NCBI GenBank assembly: GCA_046732855.1
Contig: JBKPNX010000175.1
Coordinates: 1 to 17,175, forward strand
Origin: JBKPNX01 sp046732855
GTDB taxonomy: Bacteria; Pseudomonadota; Alphaproteobacteria; Geminicoccales; Geminicoccaceae
DNA length: 17,175 bases
Direction: 5' to 3'
Every line of letters starts with the position of its first letter. Position 1 is the stretch's first letter. This document shows positions 14,884 to 17,175 of the stretch, one piece after another. The notes beneath the pieces are model-generated. The model made no database searches. It had not been told where the DNA came from and worked only from the letters and a program-made list of their open reading frames with translations. Position numbers and translations under genes: made by a program.

Positions 14884-15567
14884 ATGGGAATCTTCTCCAG
14901 ACTCACCGACATCATCAACGCCAACCTGAACGCCGTGCTGGATCGGGCCGAAGACCCGGAGAAAATGATCCGGCAGATGATCCACGAGATGGAAGACACC
15001 CTCGTCGAGGTGCGCGCCAACGCGGCGCGCATGATCGCCGACCGGAAGGGCATGGACCGTCGCCGCGGGCGCCTGGACCACGCGCAGGAGGAATGGCGGC
15101 GCAAGGCCGAGCTGGCGTTGTCCAAGGATCGTGAGGACCTGGCCCGCGCCGCGCTGACCGAGAAGGCGAAGCTCGCTCAGGATCTGAAGGACCTGGACGA
15201 AGAGCTCGTCCTGCTCGACGAAGGCCTGGTGAAATACGAGGAGGATATCGGCAAGCTGGAGGCCAAGCTGCGCGAGGCGAAGGCGAAGCAGAAGGTGATT
15301 CTCGCCCGTCAGGCGACGGCGGTATCGCGCCTCAAGGTGCGCCGGCAGGTGCACGACCAACGGATCGATGACGCTTTCGTGCGCTTCGAGCAGATGGAGC
15401 GGCGCCTGGACACCGCCGAAAGCGAGGTGGAGGCGTTCGATCTCGGCCGCGGCAGGACGCTGGCCGACGAGATCGAGGAGCTCGCGGCCGACAGCGTGGT
15501 CGAGGAGGAGTTGCGCGCGCTGAAGTCCAAACTGGGCCGGGGCCAGGCGCCATCCGGTGAGGCCTGA
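14884..15567 (+). CDS. pspA: Phage shock protein A (PspA/IM30 family)
   Basis: This 227-aa protein is a nearly continuous coiled coil of the PspA/Vipp1 (ESCRT-III-like) family. It opens with the amphipathic membrane-binding helix MGIFSRLTDIINANLNAVLD and the family block AEDPEKMIRQMIHEMEDTLVEVR. Long Glu/Lys/Arg-rich helices follow, with FEQMERRLDTAESEVEAFDLG near residues 163-183. PspA has two roles in the family: bound to PspF it blocks activation, and after envelope damage it assembles on the inner membrane to limit proton leakage. AAGGAG at 14872-14877 is a strong ribosome site 6 nt before the ATG. It is the second gene of the sigma-54 operon and is followed by pspB after 5 nt. Length is close to E. 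coli PspA (222 aa). Confidence 0.95.
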   Translation: MGIFSRLTDIINANLNAVLDRAEDPEKMIRQMIHEMEDTLVEVRANAARMIADRKGMDRRRGRLDHAQEEWRRKAELALSKDREDLARAALTEKAKLAQDLKDLDEELVLLDEGLVKYEEDIGKLEAKLREAKAKQKVILARQATAVSRLKVRRQVHDQRIDDAFVRFEQMERRLDTAESEVEAFDLGRGRTLADEIEELAADSVVEEELRALKSKLGRGQAPSGEA

Positions 15568-15572
15568 GCGGC

Positions 15573-15794
15573 ATGGACGTGCTTCAACTGCCGCTGATCC
15601 TGTTTCTGGTGATCGTGGCGCCGATCTGGATCGTCGCGCATTACACGACCCGCTGGCGCATGGCCAAGACCCTGTCGCCCGAGGACGAGAAGCAGTTCGC
15701 GGAGCTATGGCAGATCGCCGAGCGCATGGAGCAGCGGATCGACAGCATCGAGCGGATTCTCGAGGCCGAAGAGCCGCATGAGGAGAAGACGTGA
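15573..15794 (+). CDS. pspB: Phage shock protein B, inner-membrane sensor subunit
   Basis: This 73-aa protein has one N-terminal transmembrane helix (LPLILFLVIVAPIWIVAHY, about residues 6-24), then a cytoplasmic basic/acidic helix. That helix contains the family block LSPEDEKQFAELWQIAERMEQRIDSIERIL (read across residues 34-63), a leucine-zipper-like coil. In the Psp response PspB works with PspC to sense membrane stress and draw PspA away from PspF. Its stop codon overlaps the pspC start as TGATG, so translation is coupled. Length matches E. coli PspB (74 aa). Confidence 0.92.
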   Translation: MDVLQLPLILFLVIVAPIWIVAHYTTRWRMAKTLSPEDEKQFAELWQIAERMEQRIDSIERILEAEEPHEEKT

Positions 15795-16216
15795 TGTACC
15801 CGGGCGATCGAGAGCACGAGGCGCGCCACGACCATGCGGGGCCGAGCCGGCGCTGGATGTACCGGGACACGCGCCGGGCGTGGCTCGCGGGGGTATGCGC
15901 GGGCATCGCCGATTACTTCGGCGTCAGCGTCGGCCTGGTGCGTTTCCTTACGTTCCTCAATGCGCTGTTCTTCACCATGCCGACCCTGTTCGGCTACGTC
16001 ATCGCCGCGCTGGTGCTGCAGCGCAAGCCCGAGCACCTGTACTCGAGCCACGAGGAAGAGGCGTTCTGGCGCTCGGTGCGCCTCGAGCCGAGCCGCACCG
16101 CGCGCGACCTGCTGCGGAAGTTCCAGGATCTGGAGCGCCGCCTGCGCGCCGCCGAGGCGCGGGTCACCTCGAGCGAGTTCAAGCTGCGCCGCCAATTCAA
16201 GGACCTGGAGGGCTGA
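15794..16216 (+). CDS. pspC: Phage shock protein C, inner-membrane sensor subunit
   Basis: This 140-aa protein contains the PspC domain: MYRDTRRAWLAGVCAGIADYFG (in two parts, residues 22-43), then a hydrophobic span VRFLTFLNALFFTMPTLFGYVIAALVLQ (about 49-76). A charged C-terminal coil follows (RDLLRKFQDLERRLRAAEARV), typical of proteobacterial PspC. It partners PspB to relay envelope stress to PspA. The start is the ATG at 15794, overlapping the pspB stop; an in-frame GTG at 15791 is less likely. An N-terminal His/Arg-rich extension of about 20 residues precedes the domain. It ends the operon, and a hairpin starts 3 nt after its stop codon. Confidence 0.92.
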   Translation: MYPGDREHEARHDHAGPSRRWMYRDTRRAWLAGVCAGIADYFGVSVGLVRFLTFLNALFFTMPTLFGYVIAALVLQRKPEHLYSSHEEEAFWRSVRLEPSRTARDLLRKFQDLERRLRAAEARVTSSEFKLRRQFKDLEG

Positions 16217-16218
16217 GG

Positions 16219-16251
16219 CTCGCCGCCTTCCCTATGGAAAGGCCGGGCGAG
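16219..16251 (+). terminator. Hairpin terminator of the psp operon
   Basis: CTCGCC-GCCTTCC (from 16219) pairs with GGAAAGGC-CGGGCGAG (to 16251) around the loop CTAT, with a one-base and a two-base bulge. It starts 3 nt after the pspC stop. It lacks a U-run, so termination may be incomplete. Confidence 0.55.
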
Positions 16252-16306
16252 ATCGCAATCCGCGCGATCGCAACCAAAGCGGCCTCCCGACCGTCCCCGT
16301 GTGCTT

Positions 16307-16367
16307 CTTTGGTAGCATACGACTGTCCTCCGCGCGCCCTTTGGTAGCATAGTTCTTTGGAAGCATA
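16307..16367 (+). repeat. Three 13-bp direct repeats CTTTGGWAGCATA in a 16-bp register
   Basis: CTTTGGTAGCATA occurs at 16307-16319 and 16339-16351, and CTTTGGAAGCATA at 16355-16367. The starts are 32 and 16 bp apart, multiples of 16. A degenerate inverted copy, CTTTGGTTGCGAT on the minus strand, lies at 16267-16279. Exact repetition of a 13-mer three times in 61 bp is not expected by chance and suggests cooperative binding sites. Confidence 0.8.
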
Positions 16368-16450
16368 TGTACCACTGTACGCCTTATTCATCCTTGTTCG
16401 GGTGATGGGGAGCGGGACTATGCGCAGCGTCGAGAGCATGGTGCTCCGAA

Positions 16451-16528
16451 CCCGGCGGGGGATCTCCCCAAGGGGGTGTCTCCCGAAAACTCCAGTTCGC
16501 CGGGAATGCCCTCCGCACCGAGGTGCGG
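16451..16528 (+). promoter_or_regulatory. Possible structured 5' leader (branched fold plus hairpin)
   Basis: CCCGGCG (16451-16457) can pair with CGCCGGG (16498-16504), enclosing two smaller hairpins, GGGG-ATCT-CCCC (16458-16469) and GGG-TGTCT-CCC (16474-16484). A separate stem CCGCAC-CGAG-GTGCGG follows at 16513-16528, ending 22 nt before the start codon. No known riboswitch consensus was recognised. Alternative pairings between the G- and C-tracts are possible. Confidence 0.4.
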
Positions 16529-16550
16529 AAATCGATGGGGATGAAGTCTC

Positions 16551-16958
16551 ATGAACAAGACCCTGACCAGTGTCTTGGCTCTGGCCGGTTTTACTGCAGC
16601 AGCGGGCGCCGCGCAGGCGGCTGATGCGGTCGTTGCCGGCGACAGCGACCAGCCGACGTTGCTGACCAGCACGCAGATGGATGCGGTGACTGCCGGCCAG
16701 CTAGAAGTCTTTGCTATCCAGTTCGCCAAGCTTGTGGAGATCGCGGAACAAGTCGACATCGAAAAGCAGTTCGACATAGATGTGAATGTCGAAGGCACCT
16801 CGGCCATGGCCAACGTCAAGGCCGAATCCACCGCGCTGGGTCCCAACACGCATACCGAGACGCTGGGTTTGACATCGACAACTGCCATCCAGGGTGTCGG
16901 ATCGAGCTCTAGCTCTATTGCGGAGTCTGTGTCTCTGGCGACCAGGAACGCGATGTAA
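16551..16958 (+). CDS. Small Sec-exported protein with LTSTQMDAVTAG motif, function unknown
   Basis: I cannot assign a function. The 135-aa protein has a clear signal peptide with likely cleavage after AAQA (residue 23). Next comes a short acidic stretch and the motif LTSTQMDAVTAG (38-49), which resembles L-[ST]-x-x-Q-M-D-x-V-T-A-G motifs I recall in small secreted proteobacterial proteins of unknown role. A helical segment follows (about 50-72), then a Ser/Thr/Ala/Gly-rich tail with alternating small and polar residues (about 80-131) and a run of five serines, probably beta-rich. It has no mature cysteines. The ATG at 16551 has GGGGA 9 nt upstream. Local GC drops to about half in places and includes codons rare in the neighbouring genes, hinting at acquisition or relaxed selection. 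It may form a surface or extracellular fibre; that is speculation. Confidence 0.75.
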   Translation: MNKTLTSVLALAGFTAAAGAAQAADAVVAGDSDQPTLLTSTQMDAVTAGQLEVFAIQFAKLVEIAEQVDIEKQFDIDVNVEGTSAMANVKAESTALGPNTHTETLGLTSTTAIQGVGSSSSSIAESVSLATRNAM

Positions 16959-16960
16959 TC

Positions 16961-17110
16961 ATGCTGACCTTGCCGGTCGACATGCTGCAGGTCTACGACC
17001 GCGTGTTGCCACCGGCCGGGTGCGTTGAGCGATCCTGCCAGGACATCCGCAAGAGCGTTGCAGGCCGTCCGCAAAACATCGACGCGCAGTCGATGTTGGG
17101 GGGCGTTTGA
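16961..17110 (+). CDS. Candidate 49-aa ORF, possibly continued by a -1 frameshift
   Basis: This ORF begins 2 nt after the stop of the secreted-protein gene and reads MLTLPVDMLQVYDRVLPPAG to start, with two cysteines (21 and 26), ending MLGGV. I know no family for it. My hand count of G/C by codon position is about 65%, 43% and 84%, the pattern of real high-GC genes, which supports coding. The ribosome site is poor (an AGGA-like stretch), so it may depend on coupling to the upstream gene. Near its end lies the heptamer G GGG GGC (17098-17104), and the -1 frame then stays open to TAG at 17173-17175, giving a 71-aa product. A simple base error or mutation in the G6 run would give the same picture. 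Confidence 0.4.
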   Translation: MLTLPVDMLQVYDRVLPPAGCVERSCQDIRKSVAGRPQNIDAQSMLGGV

Positions 17111-17114
17111 GAAT

Positions 17115-17157
17115 CGCCGCCGCCGGCACCGGCTTCAAGCCGCTGCCGGCGACGGCG
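17115..17157 (+). terminator. Very stable hairpin at the window end (terminator or frameshift stimulator)
   Basis: CGCCGCCGCCGGCA (17115-17128) pairs with TGCCGGCGACGGCG (17144-17157) over 14 positions with one C/A mismatch. An inner stem CGGC-TTCAA-GCCG (17130-17142) extends it. A short T-run (17170-17173) comes only 12 nt later. It lies 4 nt after the 49-aa ORF stop, fitting a terminator, and 10 nt after a slippery-type heptamer, fitting a frameshift stimulator. Confidence 0.6.
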
Positions 17158-17175
17158 GACTGGCGCAGGTTTTAG

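Larger units (their letters stand above)
16252..16550. other. Noncoding region: repeats and structured leader before the secreted-protein gene
   Basis: No gene is supported in this stretch. It contains three direct repeats (16307-16367), a GTAC-CACT-GTAC inverted repeat (16369-16380), a possible branched RNA fold (16451-16504) and a stable hairpin (16513-16528). GC content falls compared with the genes before it. I could not place a convincing sigma-70, sigma-54 or EcfG promoter. Confidence 0.5.

Noticed and set aside
16267..16320. Resemblance of CAACCAAAGC and GGTAGCATA to cyclic di-GMP riboswitch pieces
   Set aside because: Only short fragments match; the conserved core and the paired scaffold are missing.
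16307..16367. CRISPR array
   Set aside because: Repeats are 13 bp with 3- and 19-nt gaps, far too short, and no cas gene is present.
16311..16372. Sigma-54 elements within the CTTTGGWAGCATA repeats
   Set aside because: Each repeat has GG, but no GC follows at the required distance in any of the three copies.
16418..17074. A 218-codon minus-strand frame opposite the secreted-protein gene
   Set aside because: The plus strand has a clear signal peptide and start; the minus frame shows no domain and covers the repeat-derived leader.

Overview
The window is high-GC, gene-dense chromosomal DNA that most resembles an alphaproteobacterium, perhaps of the Rhodospirillales/Geminicoccales kind. This is inferred from gene content: a CycM-like cytochrome c, a HisN-type phosphatase, yejABEF, a metC/aapJ divergent pair and sigma-54-driven psp genes. 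No rRNA gene or other phylogenetic marker is present, so the placement is tentative. I saw no tRNA, CRISPR array, insertion sequence or phage gene.

Layout. Positions 1-1247 hold the 3' end of a class I cytochrome c gene and a histidinol-phosphatase-like gene. Positions 1333-7038 are a complete peptide ABC importer operon, yejA-yejB-yejE-yejF. After a 308-base noncoding gap come a class III sirtuin deacylase (7347-8075), a TlyA rRNA methyltransferase (8280-9020) and a two-gene Xre/MbcA-RES toxin-antitoxin module (9060-10226). A minus-strand PLP-dependent cystathionine beta-lyase gene (10321-11487) diverges from an AapJ-type amino-acid-binding protein gene (11666-12691) whose permease and ATPase genes are absent here. 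A strong bidirectional terminator separates aapJ from a minus-strand secreted GlcG/HbpS-like gene (12750-13235).

Positions 13471-16216 are an envelope-stress locus. The minus-strand activator gene pspF faces a plus-strand operon driven by a near-consensus sigma-54 promoter (14635-14651). The operon is a 52-aa single-span membrane protein gene, then pspA, pspB and pspC, ending at a hairpin at 16219-16251. PspF should activate the promoter, PspA should restrain PspF and protect the membrane, and PspB/PspC should sense the stress. The unnamed first gene is a good candidate for an uncharacterised partner.

The last kilobase is the least conventional part and is clearly lower in GC. It has three 13-bp direct repeats in a 16-bp register, a potentially branched 5' leader, a small Sec-exported protein of unknown function with an LTSTQMDAVTAG motif just after the signal peptide, and a 49-codon ORF 2 nt downstream. 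That ORF ends next to a G GGG GGC heptamer followed by a very stable hairpin, and the -1 frame stays open to the last base of the window.
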